Below are positions 9,103-18,805 of a DNA stretch of 64,000 bases, piece by piece. Both the position numbers and the translations under genes were made by a program. Positions within the stretch are counted from its first letter, which is position 1; every line of letters starts with the position of its first letter. The DNA comes from Sandaracinaceae bacterium (GTDB lineage Bacteria > Myxococcota_A > Polyangia > Polyangiales > Houyiibacteriaceae). The stretch spans positions 1 to 64,000 of the forward strand of contig JADJJE010000029.1 in assembly GCA_016706685.1 (NCBI GenBank), in the 5' to 3' direction. The notes under the pieces are model-generated. The model was not told the origin of the DNA and did no database searches. It saw only the letters and a program-made list of their open reading frames with translations.

Positions 9103-9441
9103 GTGACAAGAAAGGCCTCACTTCCGTTCATACTGATGCTGTTCTCATCTGGCACCATGCTGACTGGATGTACCGACGCACCTCGCGACCGCAGTGTGCC
9201 CTGGTGCGAGCAACGGGGGCTGGATGAGCTTGGCCCCACGTATCGCGCTCAGTGCTGGGACACGGTCGATGACCGGCCGCAGGTGGCTGTTTGCCCCACT
9301 TCTTGGAGCGATTCTTCGAGTGATGGTCACCGCCTCCCGAGCGCGATCACCCCCCAATGCGTGGACAACCACGGCGGGTCGGGTCGGGGGACCATGGTCA
9401 CTTGCCCTGGCGACGCGGATGCTCACTGTTCCCCCCTTTAA
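9103..9441 (+). CDS. possible small lipoprotein
   Basis: From a GTG at 9103 the frame gives VTRKASLPFILMLFSSG followed by TMLTGC. That is a good lipoprotein signal (basic n-region, hydrophobic core, LTGC lipobox), with about 90 residues of Cys-containing mature protein. An ATG at 9064 in the same frame would add 13 residues ahead of the signal. The C-terminal half has unremarkable composition and could be out of the true frame. No homology is recognised. A GATTCATGA repeat lies just upstream. Confidence 0.4.
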   Translation: MTRKASLPFILMLFSSGTMLTGCTDAPRDRSVPWCEQRGLDELGPTYRAQCWDTVDDRPQVAVCPTSWSDSSSDGHRLPSAITPQCVDNHGGSGRGTMVTCPGDADAHCSPL

Positions 9442-9549
9442 TCGTCTCCTGCGACACCTCTGTCGCCACGGCAGACCAACCGGATGTCAGTAGCGACCTG
9501 TGCACGGTTGTATGAGGCTCGGCGCTGGAAACGGTGGTAGGTGGATGGA

Positions 9550-10386
9550 ATGCGTTTGCTTCTCCCCCCGAGCCGCGGCCTCGCTGCGGAAACCGCGCAC
9601 GCCGAGCGCTTGGCCGAGTGGCTCTCCCACTGGTTGGGTGTCGCGTGTGCAGTCGACGTCGCACCCAACTACGCCGCCGTGCGCACGGCCGCCTTGGACG
9701 CAACCCACGATGTCGTGTGGGCTCCTCCCGTGATTTGCGGACACATCGCCGGCAGCGTCCGCAGCACGCTCACGGCCGTGCGCGACCGCTCGACATCCAG
9801 CAGCGCCGCGCTGCTCGTGCGCAAGGACGGCGACATCCGGCAGCTCTCGGACCTCGAGGGCACACGGGCAGCGTGGGTCGACAAGCTCTCCATGGGTGGG
9901 TATCGGAGCGCCTTCGCGCTGCTGTGTCAGCGGGGGTTCCAGCCGTCCGCGTTGTTTCGAGCCCAGGGGTTCTGCGGCTCGTACCGGGACGCGATCCTCG
10001 CGGTGGCCGCGGGCCACGCGGAGCTCACCTCGGTGTACGGCCGCATCGACGCGAACGAGAGCGACATCGCCGACACGTTGGAAGACATGGTGGGCGATCC
10101 CGCGCTCCGCCTGCTCTGTCGCACGCCTCCGGCCCCCTACGACGCGCTCGTCATTACGCAGCGGATGTCCGAAGCCGACGCGACGGATCTCGAGCAGAGA
10201 GTCCTAGACCTGCGACCTCGCGCGCGCGCGCGGTGGCAACGCCGTGCTGCTGCAAGTATGCCAGTCGGAGGGCTTTGCACGGCTGGACGACTCGGCCTAC
10301 GCCTGGCTCGAGCACGCGGCGCCCAGCCTCGACCGCGAGCCCCTCAGGCCAGTGGGCCTCTGCGCGCTGAGCGACGAAGAAGATGA
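9550..10386 (+). CDS. PhnD-like periplasmic binding protein, frame broken near the end
   Basis: From MRLLLPPSRGLAAETAHA the product reads like the phosphate/phosphite/phosphonate ABC transporter binding protein family (PBP2 fold). Family-typical features include HDVVWAPPVICGHI, AALLVRKDGDIRQLSDLEG, AAWVDKLSMGGYRSAF and SVYGRID. No signal peptide is visible, unlike classical PhnD. After LEQRVLDLR (about 10210) this frame becomes arginine-rich nonsense. The likely C-terminus (GNAVLLQVCQSEGFARLDD) continues in the next frame. The switch lies in a CG-dinucleotide run at about 10218-10232. The stop at 10384-10386 in the first frame overlaps the ATG of the thioesterase gene, so where the real protein ends is unclear. 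Ligand unknown; no permease or ATPase genes are adjacent. Confidence 0.65.
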   Translation: MRLLLPPSRGLAAETAHAERLAEWLSHWLGVACAVDVAPNYAAVRTAALDATHDVVWAPPVICGHIAGSVRSTLTAVRDRSTSSSAALLVRKDGDIRQLSDLEGTRAAWVDKLSMGGYRSAFALLCQRGFQPSALFRAQGFCGSYRDAILAVAAGHAELTSVYGRIDANESDIADTLEDMVGDPALRLLCRTPPAPYDALVITQRMSEADATDLEQRVLDLRPRARARWQRRAAASMPVGGLCTAGRLGLRLARARGAQPRPRAPQASGPLRAERRRR

Positions 10387-10796
10387 TGTCCCGCCAGGGA
10401 AGCCTCGCCCTCGGAGCACCTATGGAAGTCAACGGTCACATCCAGTTCACGGTCATCGAACAGTCTGCGGACGAGGTGGTGTCCGAGATGCCGATCCAGC
10501 CGGGTATCCTGAACCCCTACGGCACGGTGCACGCTGGCGCGACGCTGTGGTTCGCGGATGTCACGGCCACGGTGCTGGTGCTGGCCGGAACGCAGACCAG
10601 CGCAGGGATGCAGGGCTTCCCCCTGGCCATCAACCTGAATGCCAACCTGGCCGGCAACAGCCACGAGGGCACGTTCATCGCACGCGCCGGCTATGTGAAA
10701 CGAGGCAAGAGCGTGAGCATCGTGCGCACCACCGTGACTGACCGCTCGGGGAAGCTCATCGCGGATGTCACCACCAGCCACGTCGCGTCCAAGTAG
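10383..10796 (+). CDS. hotdog-fold thioesterase (PaaI/YigI-like)
   Basis: A 137-residue protein of hotdog thioesterase length. The segment NPYGTVHAGATLWFADVTAT corresponds to the family signature, in which the loop before the central helix (usually HGG, here HAG) and the helix acid/Asn contribute to hydrolysis of acyl-CoA thioesters. The strand GKSVSIVRTTVTDRSGKLIADVT is the usual last beta pair. The start is at one of the two ATGs at 10383/10386, overlapping the upstream frame. An internal ATG at 10422 (MEVNGHIQF) is possible and would give the more typical length. Cytoplasmic; acyl substrate unknown. Confidence 0.8.
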   Translation: MMSRQGSLALGAPMEVNGHIQFTVIEQSADEVVSEMPIQPGILNPYGTVHAGATLWFADVTATVLVLAGTQTSAGMQGFPLAINLNANLAGNSHEGTFIARAGYVKRGKSVSIVRTTVTDRSGKLIADVTTSHVASK

Positions 10797-10906
10797 ATGA
10801 GGGATCCGCTGAATATCCGTGTTGCCATGCCCATTGCGGTATGGTCCCGCGGGTCCATGGAGGGGGCCGCTTGAGCTGAGCGCGCCACTAGCCGAGACTC
10901 CGGTGC

Positions 10907-11365
10907 ATGCGACACATCATCGTGCTCTGGACCTTCTGTCTCATGGCCTGCGGCAGCGGAGGCGCGGCCGAGCCCGCGACGGCTGCCGATGAGAGCGGGG
11001 GAGGTGAGAACGGCGGCCGTCCGCCTGCGCTGGCGGACTGCGCCGGGGTGTGGGTCGGTGTCGGGGTTCAGGAGGGAGGCCCGTGGACCATCGAGCTCAC
11101 GCTGGCGCCGGCTGACGGCCCTGGGGTCTGCGGAACCATCGAGTACCCGTCCCTCGGTTGCGGTGGCCAGGTGGTGGACTGCGTCGCCGAGGCGGACGGA
11201 AGCATCACCATGCGCGAGGTCTACTCGCACGGCCTCGAGTCCTGCGCCCCGCCGGGCGCGCTGCGCGTGAGCTGCGGTGGGCGGGGCACGGCGTCGGAGG
11301 GACACATGAGCTGGGTGTGGAGTGGCGAAGGCGGCCCGGTGACAAGCGACCTCACGCGCCAGTGA
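10907..11365 (+). CDS. small predicted lipoprotein
   Basis: A 152-residue protein starting MRHIIVLWTFCLMACGSGG, with a lipobox LMAC and Cys at about 15. A Gly/Glu linker (residues 17-38) follows, then a compact domain containing CAGVWVGVGVQEGG, LGCGGQVVDC and RVSCGGRG. Six or more Cys suggest disulfides. The pattern of WVG followed by a Cys-bounded beta-rich domain resembles small myxobacterial lipoproteins of unknown role. The stop codon TGA (11363) is fused to a copy of the GATTCATGA repeat. Confidence 0.75.
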   Translation: MRHIIVLWTFCLMACGSGGAAEPATAADESGGGENGGRPPALADCAGVWVGVGVQEGGPWTIELTLAPADGPGVCGTIEYPSLGCGGQVVDCVAEADGSITMREVYSHGLESCAPPGALRVSCGGRGTASEGHMSWVWSGEGGPVTSDLTRQ

Positions 11366-11452
11366 TTCATGACTTGTCGGGTGGACGCGATGCCGAGCGG
11401 CGGGAAGCCCGGCGCGTCCGCCTGCGCCGCGGCGCCGCGAGAGCGACCTCAC

Positions 11453-12757
11453 TCACCGACAGCGCAACACCCGCACGGTCGCCTGCGCGGCACTCCGCGG
11501 GCCTTCCACTCCGTAGACCACGGCGACGCCGTCCGCGCCGCGCGCCTCGACCACGCGGTCGCCCAGCGCCACCGGGGTCCCCACGGCGCGGCCAGCCAGG
11601 TCGCGCCAGACCAGTGCGTAGGACCCGTCCGTGTGGCGCTCGACGTGCGGTGTGGTGGTGCCCGGGGGGAGCGCCTCGTCGGCGCCCAGCTCGCGCGCTG
11701 GCCCCATCGTTCCGTCTGGGGCCAGGGTTGCCACGCGCGCGGGACGGCGTCCCTCTGCGCCGAACACCACGCGCAGCGTGTCGCCCACGAAGCGCAGGTC
11801 CGTGACGGCTGCGGCGGGGAAGGCGCCGCGCACCGTGGCGCTCGTCCCGTCGGACAGGTAGAGGCGGCGCCTGTGCCCCGAGGACACGTCGGCCTCGCCC
11901 AGGGCTGCCCAGCGCTCCCCGTCGAGCGCCAGGCCGAGGGCCGCGGCGTTGGGGGCCTCGTCTTCGCCGAACTCGAACGTGGCGAGAGTCTCCACCGTGA
12001 ACGCGCCCCCGTCGTCCAGCACATAGCGTTCGACGACCATGGGCCGGTAGGTGTGCGAGCGCAGGAGCGTGAGCGCGCGACCCTCGACGCGCACGTGGTG
12101 TCCCACGATCCACTCGCCCACCCGGTGCGAGAACGGCTCCCCGACGGTCATGCCCTGCTCGTCGAACACGAGCAGGTCGAGGCACTTCAACGATTGCGGC
12201 GCGCAGAGCGGGTGCGTCAGGAGCACGTGACCGGCCCCCACGCGGTACACGCCGAACAAGTCGCGTGCGCCCGGCATGGGCACCAGCGTCGCCGGAGCAC
12301 GCGGGGCGCCGGTGGCGTCGAGGGACACCACGTTCACGTGCTCCGCGTCGACCGTCCACGCCACGAGCCCGCCCGCGGCGTCGAGCGTCGCGACCATCTT
12401 CGGACGCCGGTCGGCGGTCTCGTCGAGCACGACCGGCTCACCCAGCGTGCACTGCGCCCGCGCCATGTCGAGCGGGGGCAGGGCGCCCGTCGGCGCATGC
12501 GGCGCAACCGGAGGAGTGATCCCACGAGCGGTCTCCGGCTCGCGCTCGGGCACGTCGCCAGGGGTGGGCGCCGTAGCGGGCAGGGCGGGCGAAGGCTCCG
12601 CCGTCGCACCCGGCGACGCCTCGGGCGGGCTGGACGAGCAGGCGAGCAGCCCTCCGGGGAGCAGGCACAGCCACACGCAGGTGTGCGCTCTGTACGACCA
12701 CGGGCTGGCCACCAGGCGCGAGCGGCGCGTGGCCACGAGATCATGGCGGGTCCTCAT
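11453..12757 (-). CDS. predicted lipoprotein, beta-propeller-like
   Basis: About 434 residues from ATG 12757 (a start at 12781 adds 8). A hydrophobic signal and lipobox-like GLLACSS are followed by a Pro/Ala-rich linker (about residues 45-100). The mature part repeats short strands such as DAAGGLVAWTVDAEHVNVV, LTLLRSHTYRPMVVERYVL and LRVVFGAEGRRPARV, with periodic GxxxAxW elements. This fits a beta-propeller-like fold often seen in myxobacterial lipoproteins. No active-site motif is recognised. It faces the divergent MEKHLA gene at 12863, so 12758-12862 must contain the promoters of both. Confidence 0.75.
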   Translation of the reverse strand: MRTRHDLVATRRSRLVASPWSYRAHTCVWLCLLPGGLLACSSSPPEASPGATAEPSPALPATAPTPGDVPEREPETARGITPPVAPHAPTGALPPLDMARAQCTLGEPVVLDETADRRPKMVATLDAAGGLVAWTVDAEHVNVVSLDATGAPRAPATLVPMPGARDLFGVYRVGAGHVLLTHPLCAPQSLKCLDLLVFDEQGMTVGEPFSHRVGEWIVGHHVRVEGRALTLLRSHTYRPMVVERYVLDDGGAFTVETLATFEFGEDEAPNAAALGLALDGERWAALGEADVSSGHRRRLYLSDGTSATVRGAFPAAAVTDLRFVGDTLRVVFGAEGRRPARVATLAPDGTMGPARELGADEALPPGTTTPHVERHTDGSYALVWRDLAGRAVGTPVALGDRVVEARGADGVAVVYGVEGPRSAAQATVRVLRCR

Positions 12758-12862
12758 GAGAACGAGGGTGCCCAGTCCCACGCTGCGGGTCCAGCGAGCC
12801 GTGCCAGCTGCAAGTCCGTCCTTCCCAGCATGCGGTGCGGGGGTCCGCTATCCTCCGCGGCC

Positions 12863-13339
12863 ATGGCCCCGCCGCACAGCCTTGCGCCCCTGGCCGCCAT
12901 CCTCGAGTCGTATCAGCGCCTGCTCGGTGAGCCGCTCGAACCCGGGGAGCGCGACCCCCTCGCGCTCGCGCGCTGGCTCGACGAGAGCGCGCCGTACTGC
13001 CTGCTCGCCCACGACGATGCGGCGGACCCGCGCTTCGTATACGCCAACCGCGCCGCCCTTCGCTGCTTCGAGTACACATGGGACGAGCTGATCGGTATGC
13101 CCTCGCGTCTCTCGGCGGAGGCGCCCAACCGCGCCGAGCGCGACGCCTTGCTCAGCTCGGTCGCGGAGAAGGGGTACGCGTGCGGCTATCGCGGCCTGCG
13201 GATCGCGAAGTCGGGTCGCCGCTTCTGGATCGAAGACGTAACCGTGTGGAACCTGCTCGACTCCGAAGGGAACCCCTGCGGTCAGGCCGCGACCTACCGC
13301 CGCACCTCCCCCGCGACCGACGGCTTGCCCTCCACCTAG
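12863..13339 (+). CDS. MEKHLA-domain protein
   Basis: A 158-residue protein matching the stand-alone MEKHLA domain family, which is related to PAS domains. It has SYQRLLGEPL, then DESAPYCLLAHDDAADPRFVYANRA (19-residue core), then CFEYTWDELIGMPSRLSAE, then EKGYACGYRGLRIAKSGRRF and WIEDVTVWNL. In plants MEKHLA is the C-terminus of HD-ZIP III factors. In bacteria it is a small cytoplasmic protein of unproven function. Length and order agree with the family. It converges on a LuxR-type regulator gene 56 bp downstream. Confidence 0.85.
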   Translation: MAPPHSLAPLAAILESYQRLLGEPLEPGERDPLALARWLDESAPYCLLAHDDAADPRFVYANRAALRCFEYTWDELIGMPSRLSAEAPNRAERDALLSSVAEKGYACGYRGLRIAKSGRRFWIEDVTVWNLLDSEGNPCGQAATYRRTSPATDGLPST

Positions 13340-13395
13340 ACCATCCACCTTGCTGCGGAACGCGCTGTCGTCCGCTCGCACGCTCGCCAATCCCG

Positions 13396-14187
13396 TCATC
13401 GCCTCGCGTGACCAAGCCACAGCGCCATGAGCTCCGCGCGTCCGCCCACGCCGAACTTCCGATAGAGACGCGAGTGGTATTCGTTGGTGGTGTGGAGGCT
13501 GTGATCGAGCTGCGCGGCCACCTCCTTGGCGCTCAAACCCTGTAGGATCGCCTGGAGGACCTGCTGCTCGACGGGCGTGAGCGGCGCGTCGGCCAAGAGC
13601 AGTCCGTGGCCCAGTAGGAGCTGACGCTGGAACCAGCGCAGACCGCGCAGGGCCTCCTCCGCCAGCGCACATGCGTCACGATCGAAGGGCATCTCGCGGC
13701 GATAGAAAGCCAGGCCGGCCTCCGTGTCGTCGTTCACTGGCGCGCCCACGAACATGACGTCCACGGCGTCCATGCCACCGCGGAAGAAGCGCTGGTAGAA
13801 CTCGCTCTGGAACCACTCGGGCTCGACGAGGTCGGCCAAGCAGAGCACCCGAAAGCGTCCTCCCTGCGCGTGATAGCGGATGGACTTCTCATCGGGGCCC
13901 GCGTCGAGGCTGTCCTTGTAGTCGCGGATGGTGGCGTCGATGCCGGGCAGCGGACGCAGGTACTTCACCACCGGCATGCGCCAGCCCCCGAGCGGGTCGC
14001 TCATCGACGGGTGGGAGAGCCGAACCACGCCGGCCCACATGGCGTTGTCCGCGTGCAACAGCCCACACATCTCCTCGAGCAGGTGGCGCCACGCGCGGTC
14101 GATGTCGCCCTGTCCGAAGTCGGCGAGAGAGTCCCACAGAGCGTGCAGCCGGGCTTGCTGTTCGGGTGACGTTCCGGTCGCTGGCAT
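13396..14187 (-). CDS. LuxR-family transcriptional regulator
   Basis: 263 residues from ATG 14187. The C-terminal ~60 residues are a LuxR/GerE helix-turn-helix (PLTPVEQQVLQAILQGLSAKE, then VAAQLDHSLHTTNEYHSRLYRKF). The N-terminal 190 residues look like a GAF-like sensory domain (MCGLLHADNAMWAGVVR, then VMFVGAPVNDDTEAG). No phosphorylatable receiver domain is visible, so a ligand rather than a histidine kinase probably controls it. It is divergent from the NHL lipoprotein gene starting at 14279, a possible target, and convergent with the MEKHLA gene. Confidence 0.85.
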   Translation of the reverse strand: MPATGTSPEQQARLHALWDSLADFGQGDIDRAWRHLLEEMCGLLHADNAMWAGVVRLSHPSMSDPLGGWRMPVVKYLRPLPGIDATIRDYKDSLDAGPDEKSIRYHAQGGRFRVLCLADLVEPEWFQSEFYQRFFRGGMDAVDVMFVGAPVNDDTEAGLAFYRREMPFDRDACALAEEALRGLRWFQRQLLLGHGLLLADAPLTPVEQQVLQAILQGLSAKEVAAQLDHSLHTTNEYHSRLYRKFGVGGRAELMALWLGHARR

Positions 14188-14278
14188 GGTCGGTCTACTC
14201 CTCGGCTCCCCCAGTCTTGGGGGACGACGCACATCGCGCCCTACGGTAAACGAATTGAATCCTGTGGAGTGCATTGCC

Positions 14279-17200
14279 ATGAATTGGGTTTCTTCGAAGC
14301 ACATGTCCGCACGCGCGGACGTGTCGGTCTCCGTGTGCCTCGGGCTCGCGCTCGCGCTGCTGCTCCCCGCGTGCGGTGACGGCTCGCAGCCTCCGCTCGT
14401 GGTCCTCGACCGCGACGGGGATGGCGTGGACGACACCGACGACGCGTTCCCCGACGATCCGAGTGAGCAGGTCGATCTCGATGGGGACGGCACCGGCGAC
14501 AACGCCGACACCGACGACGACGGCGATGACGTGGCCGACGTGAGCGATGCCTTTCCCCGCGACCCGACCGAGTGGGTCGACGCGGATGGCGATGGTGCCG
14601 GTGACAACGGCGACCTCTTCGCGCAGAACCCCGACGAGTGGGCCGACACCGATGGAGACGGCGTGGGCGACAACTCGGACGCGTTCCCGAGCGACGCGAC
14701 GGAGACCAATGACGCCAACGAAGACGGCGTGGGTGACAACAGCCAGCGGTTGGTGGAGAGCGGTGTCGAGCCCGCGGGTGACAACTGCCCGCACGGTGGC
14801 GCGGTCACGTGGTTCGGACTCGACGAGAACGACGACGCGGCCCTGCAGCCGAGCGAGATCGACGCGAGCCAGAACTTACACCTGCGACCCGGAGCGCTAC
14901 GCCATCGGCGGGACGGTGACCGGCGTGCCGGTCGACGGAACCGACGCGGTCGGTCTGCTCAACCTGGGCGGTGACGCCGTCGTGCGCGCCGAGAACGGCA
15001 CCTTCTCGTTTCCGAGCGAGCTGGTCCCCGAAGCCGACTACGGCGTGACCGTCGGCGTCCAGCCGCTCACGCGCTACTGCGAGACCAGCGCCACGAGCAC
15101 GGGCACGGTGGGCACAGGGCCGGTCTCGAACGTGGCGATCACCTGCTACGCGAACGGGCAGGTGACCACGCGACACAACTTCCAATCGGGCGGCGTGGCC
15201 GTGGACGCGAGTGACAACCTCTACGTGGCCGACTTCCTCGGCCACGCCGTGCGCAAGATCAGCCCCTCTGGCGTGGTCACCACGCTCGCTGGCGGAATGG
15301 ACGGCTTCACCGACGGCCAAGGTTCCGAAGCGCGGTTTCGCTTCCCCTACGACGTGGCGCTCGATGCCGATGGAAACGTCTATGTGTCGGACGTGGGGGC
15401 CTTCACCATCCGCAAGATCACACCCGACGGGATGGTGACCACCCTGGCTGGCACCGCCGGGGTGGCGGGCTTCACGGACGGTCAGGGCGCGGCGGCACGC
15501 TTCCTCGCTCCGCGTGGCCTCACGGTGGACAGCGCCGGCAACGTCTACGTGGTGGACAACGACACGCGTCTTCGGAAGGTCAGCCCGACGGGCGCCGTGA
15601 CCACATGGCAGTCGAGCGGTGGCTTTGCCAGCAACCCCGGGAGCCCCGCCCAGTCCATCTTCACGGACGTGGCCGCTTCGCGCAGCGGCACGGTCTACGT
15701 CGCGGATGCCAACCTGTGTGACTGCGTGCTCCAGACCAACGCCGCCGGCGTGATCGGCATCTTGCCCATCACGTACTCCACCACAGGGTCACGCTACCAG
15801 AACATCACCGGGCTCGCGGTGGACGCCAACGACAACCTCTACGTGGCGGACACGCAGTACGGAAACTACCGCATCCGACGGCATGGTCCTGCCAGTGTGG
15901 GGGTGTCCAACATCAACGACTTGGCGACCATCTCGCAGCCCGAGCAGACCGTGCTCCAATCGGGTTCGCCAGGCAACGCCGACGGCATCCAAGCCACGGC
16001 GCGCTTCTCGGCAGCGCCCGCGGGCATCGCGGTGGACCGCGCGGGCCACGTGTTCGTCGCCGACCGCGACAACCAGCGCATCCGCAAGGTGTATTTCGTG
16101 CCAGGCGACATCCCACCCGTGCCGCCGCCCGTGGTGGTGAGCGTCAGCGCCAACGACGCCTCGCAGCTGGGCGAGGAGCTGCTGCCCGCCTTCAACGCGG
16201 ACCCCGCTGCGGTCCTCTTGCTCGGGGCCCTGCGCGCCAGCTGGGACACCGGCCTCTATGGTCCACGCCCCGCAGACGGAGTGCTCATCGACTTCGCGTG
16301 GGAGCGCTGCAAGGCGGACCCCGACGAGTGCAACACGCTCGCGGACGCGATGGACTCGCTCCTTCTGCTCACGCGCACCGACGGAACCTACTTCGCGATC
16401 CTGGCCGCGTGGGAAGCGGTGCGGGGCAGCCCAGGGTGGGGGGGCGACAGCCTGGTGGGCGACCTGGTCTGCTCCGGGTCGCTCGCGGAGGGCAGCGTCT
16501 ACTGCGCGTCCTCGACGCGTGTGCCCATGAACAGCCCGCGTGTGCCCGACGAGATCGAGCGCGCGATGTGGACGTCCGTGACCTCGCCCGTCAACATCGT
16601 GAACACCGTCACCATGCTTCAGGCGCTGCTGACGGCGCTCGAGGACGGCGACCCGGGCTACGGCACCACACTGAGCAGCGCGCTCCAGAACTTGGGTGAG
16701 GACAGCGCCATCACGCGCGGCCTCGCCACGGTCGTGCTCTTCATGGAGGCCATGCGCATCGCCGACCGGCAGCGCAGCGGGGAGACGATCACCCCAGAGC
16801 AGCAGGTCTTCGCCCAGCGGCTCGTGGCGCAGACCCAGCAGCAAGAGCGCGCGGCGCTCGACCAACTCCGGGCCGAGTTCACGGCGCACCAAGAGGCCAA
16901 CCGACCGCCGGCCACGCGCGGTGGGCTGTACTACTTGGGCACTGCGCCCACCGAGGCGCACGAGCGGGCGCTGCTGACCCTTCTGCCGCAGAGCTCCGGC
17001 AACACGGAGGTGGACGACACCGCCACCATGGCGTTCCGCTTGCTCACCGCCATCGGCCAGTCGCAGCGCGATGTCACGGTAGGAGAGGGTGTAGACGTGC
17101 ACGCCGTCGCTGCCGGCGTGGGCCTCGGCGTACCGCTCGCGAGCGCGGTCGTCGCGCTGGGGGCCGGGTTGGCGCTCGCCAGCGCGTCGGCGGCGTTGAC

Positions 17201-17588
17201 GGCCACGAGCCTCACGGTCACGGTGCTGGCGACCGGAATCACCGTGGCGGGCACCACGGCAGGGATCAAGGGCGGCGTGCTGGTGGTGGCGGCCGCCTCG
17301 CTCGCGGGCTCCATCGGTGGCACCGCCGGGGCTGCGGCGCTGGTGGGCCCAGCGGCGCTCATCGTGGCTGCCATCGCCGTCCTCGGCGCCGGGGGCGCCA
17401 TCGTCGCGGAGATCAACGACTTCACGCGCGTGATGGAGGCGATGGATGCCATCCTCCGGCTCCAGGCCATGGTGCCGCCCACGCTGGGTGACCTGACGGA
17501 CAACGAGTCCCCGAACCCCTTCAATCCGCTGGTCCTCGGCACCGACACGCAGGTGCTCTACTCGGTCACGCAGCTGGTGGGAGGCTGA
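14279..17588 (+). CDS. TSP3/NHL-repeat lipoprotein with hydrophobic C-terminal domain (one frameshift)
   Basis: The start MNWVSSKHMS (14279; ATG 14303 possible) leads to a lipobox-like LLPACG. Residues about 40-160 are thrombospondin-type-3-like Ca-binding repeats (DRDGDGVDDTDDAFPDDP, then DTDGDGVGDNSDAFPSD). Then comes a DUF7151-like motif (WFGLDENDDAALQPSEID). One extra T at about 14877 breaks the frame; dropping it gives SQNYTCDPERY. Five or six NHL repeats follow (VDASDNLYVADFLGHAVRKI, DADGNVYVSDVGAFTIRK). A ~350-residue helical domain follows, then about 110 very hydrophobic Gly/Ala-rich residues (about 17096-17410) that could span or insert into a membrane. About 1100 residues in all. 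Surface location is likely; function unknown. Confidence 0.75.
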
Positions 17589-17595
17589 CCGATCC

Positions 17596-18687
17596 ATGAG
17601 TGGAGACGCGCGCAGGGTGGAGCCCGAGATGACGTTCGTGTGGTACAGCCCGGGTCTCGCGGTGGTGGGCGTCATGGCCTGGCTGTTCTGCGGCTGTGGC
17701 GGGAGCAACTCCCCGGCCGATGGAGGCACCGACGCAGGTCCCACGGCAGACATCGGCGTGGACGCTAGCTTCTCCGCGGACACCGGCGTGGATGGCGCCT
17801 TGGACGCGAGCACCGACACCGGCGTGAACGGTCAGCCGAGCCTCGCCCTCGTGGAACCTCGCATCGCCGCGCGCCAGCAGCAGACCGTGACGTTCGCGCT
17901 CGACGCGGCGGATCCGGAAGGTGACGCGTATGCGGTCTACTTCACGGGATGCGCAAACCCGCAGGGTACGATTCAACTCTGCATCGACGCGGGTTGCACC
18001 CAGGCGGTCACGCTCGACTGCACAGTCGTGCACGACGATACCACCGTGCCACAGCTCCTCGCGGTGGACCCGTCGCTGCACGGGCGGTTCACGGCGGGCG
18101 ACCTCCCGACGCTCCTCGCAGGCGACAGGTACAACACGGCGCACTTCCGCCTCGACGACGTGGCCTCGCTGCTGCCGCCGGCCGAGGTGGCGGTGGTGTT
18201 CGACGTCATCATCGACAACCAACCGCCCATGGTCTTCGTCCAACAAGAAGATCGGGAGGACTTCGCCATCTCGCCGGCGTTCGGTACGGACGTCCTGGTG
18301 GATGTCACTTTCATGGACCCTGACTTCACGTACTCCGACTTCCTGTTGTTCACGGTCGAGGGCAGCCTCGACAACTCGCTGGCGCCCGCTGCCGAGCTCG
18401 ACGTGGTCGCGTTGCTGGCCGCGGTCCCCGACTGCGGAGATGCCGTCACCGTCACCCCCACGACGTTCTCCTACACCTGCACTGCCCCCTCGGTGCAGGC
18501 CTTCCTCGGTGCCGTGAAGATCCTCGCCCCCACCGAGCAGGAGGGTGCGAGTGGCGCGGTCACCCTGGTCGTCCGGGTGAGCGACAACGGCAACTACGGC
18601 CAGTGTCCCGACAGCACGACGCTCGACCCCACGCCGTGCCCCATGGAGGACATGGTCACGCTGATCGTCACGTACGTGGCGCCGTAG
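17596..18687 (+). CDS. predicted lipoprotein
   Basis: 363 residues, starting 7 bases after the TSP3/NHL lipoprotein gene and so probably in one operon. The signal peptide ends in LFCGCGGSN (lipid-modified Cys about 32-34). An ATG at 17629 gives a shorter signal. An acidic, Asp/Thr-rich linker (GGTDAGPTADIGVDA, with TDTGV repeats, about residues 40-75) leads to two Ig-like beta domains (VTFALDAADPEGDAYAVYF, then VDVTFMDPDFTYSDFLLF, then VTLVVRVSDNGNY). Two Cys pairs (CIDAGCTQ and CPDSTTLDPTPCP) are probably disulfides. Related to cell-surface adhesion-type lipoproteins; not functionally assignable. Confidence 0.8.
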   Translation: MSGDARRVEPEMTFVWYSPGLAVVGVMAWLFCGCGGSNSPADGGTDAGPTADIGVDASFSADTGVDGALDASTDTGVNGQPSLALVEPRIAARQQQTVTFALDAADPEGDAYAVYFTGCANPQGTIQLCIDAGCTQAVTLDCTVVHDDTTVPQLLAVDPSLHGRFTAGDLPTLLAGDRYNTAHFRLDDVASLLPPAEVAVVFDVIIDNQPPMVFVQQEDREDFAISPAFGTDVLVDVTFMDPDFTYSDFLLFTVEGSLDNSLAPAAELDVVALLAAVPDCGDAVTVTPTTFSYTCTAPSVQAFLGAVKILAPTEQEGASGAVTLVVRVSDNGNYGQCPDSTTLDPTPCPMEDMVTLIVTYVAP

Positions 18688-18805
18688 AGGGGCGCGCGGC
18701 GCTGTTTCGATGGTCTCGCGCTGGCCACTCAGCAGCAACGGGGTGAGGACCCGCAGAGCACCTTCGCTTCTCTAGGGACTCCTGACGGGCGACGCCGCGC
18801 TGACG

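Noticed and set aside
15789..17819. A 676-codon minus-strand open frame
   Set aside because: Antisense to the NHL/hydrophobic-domain coding region and to the next lipoprotein start; shadow composition.
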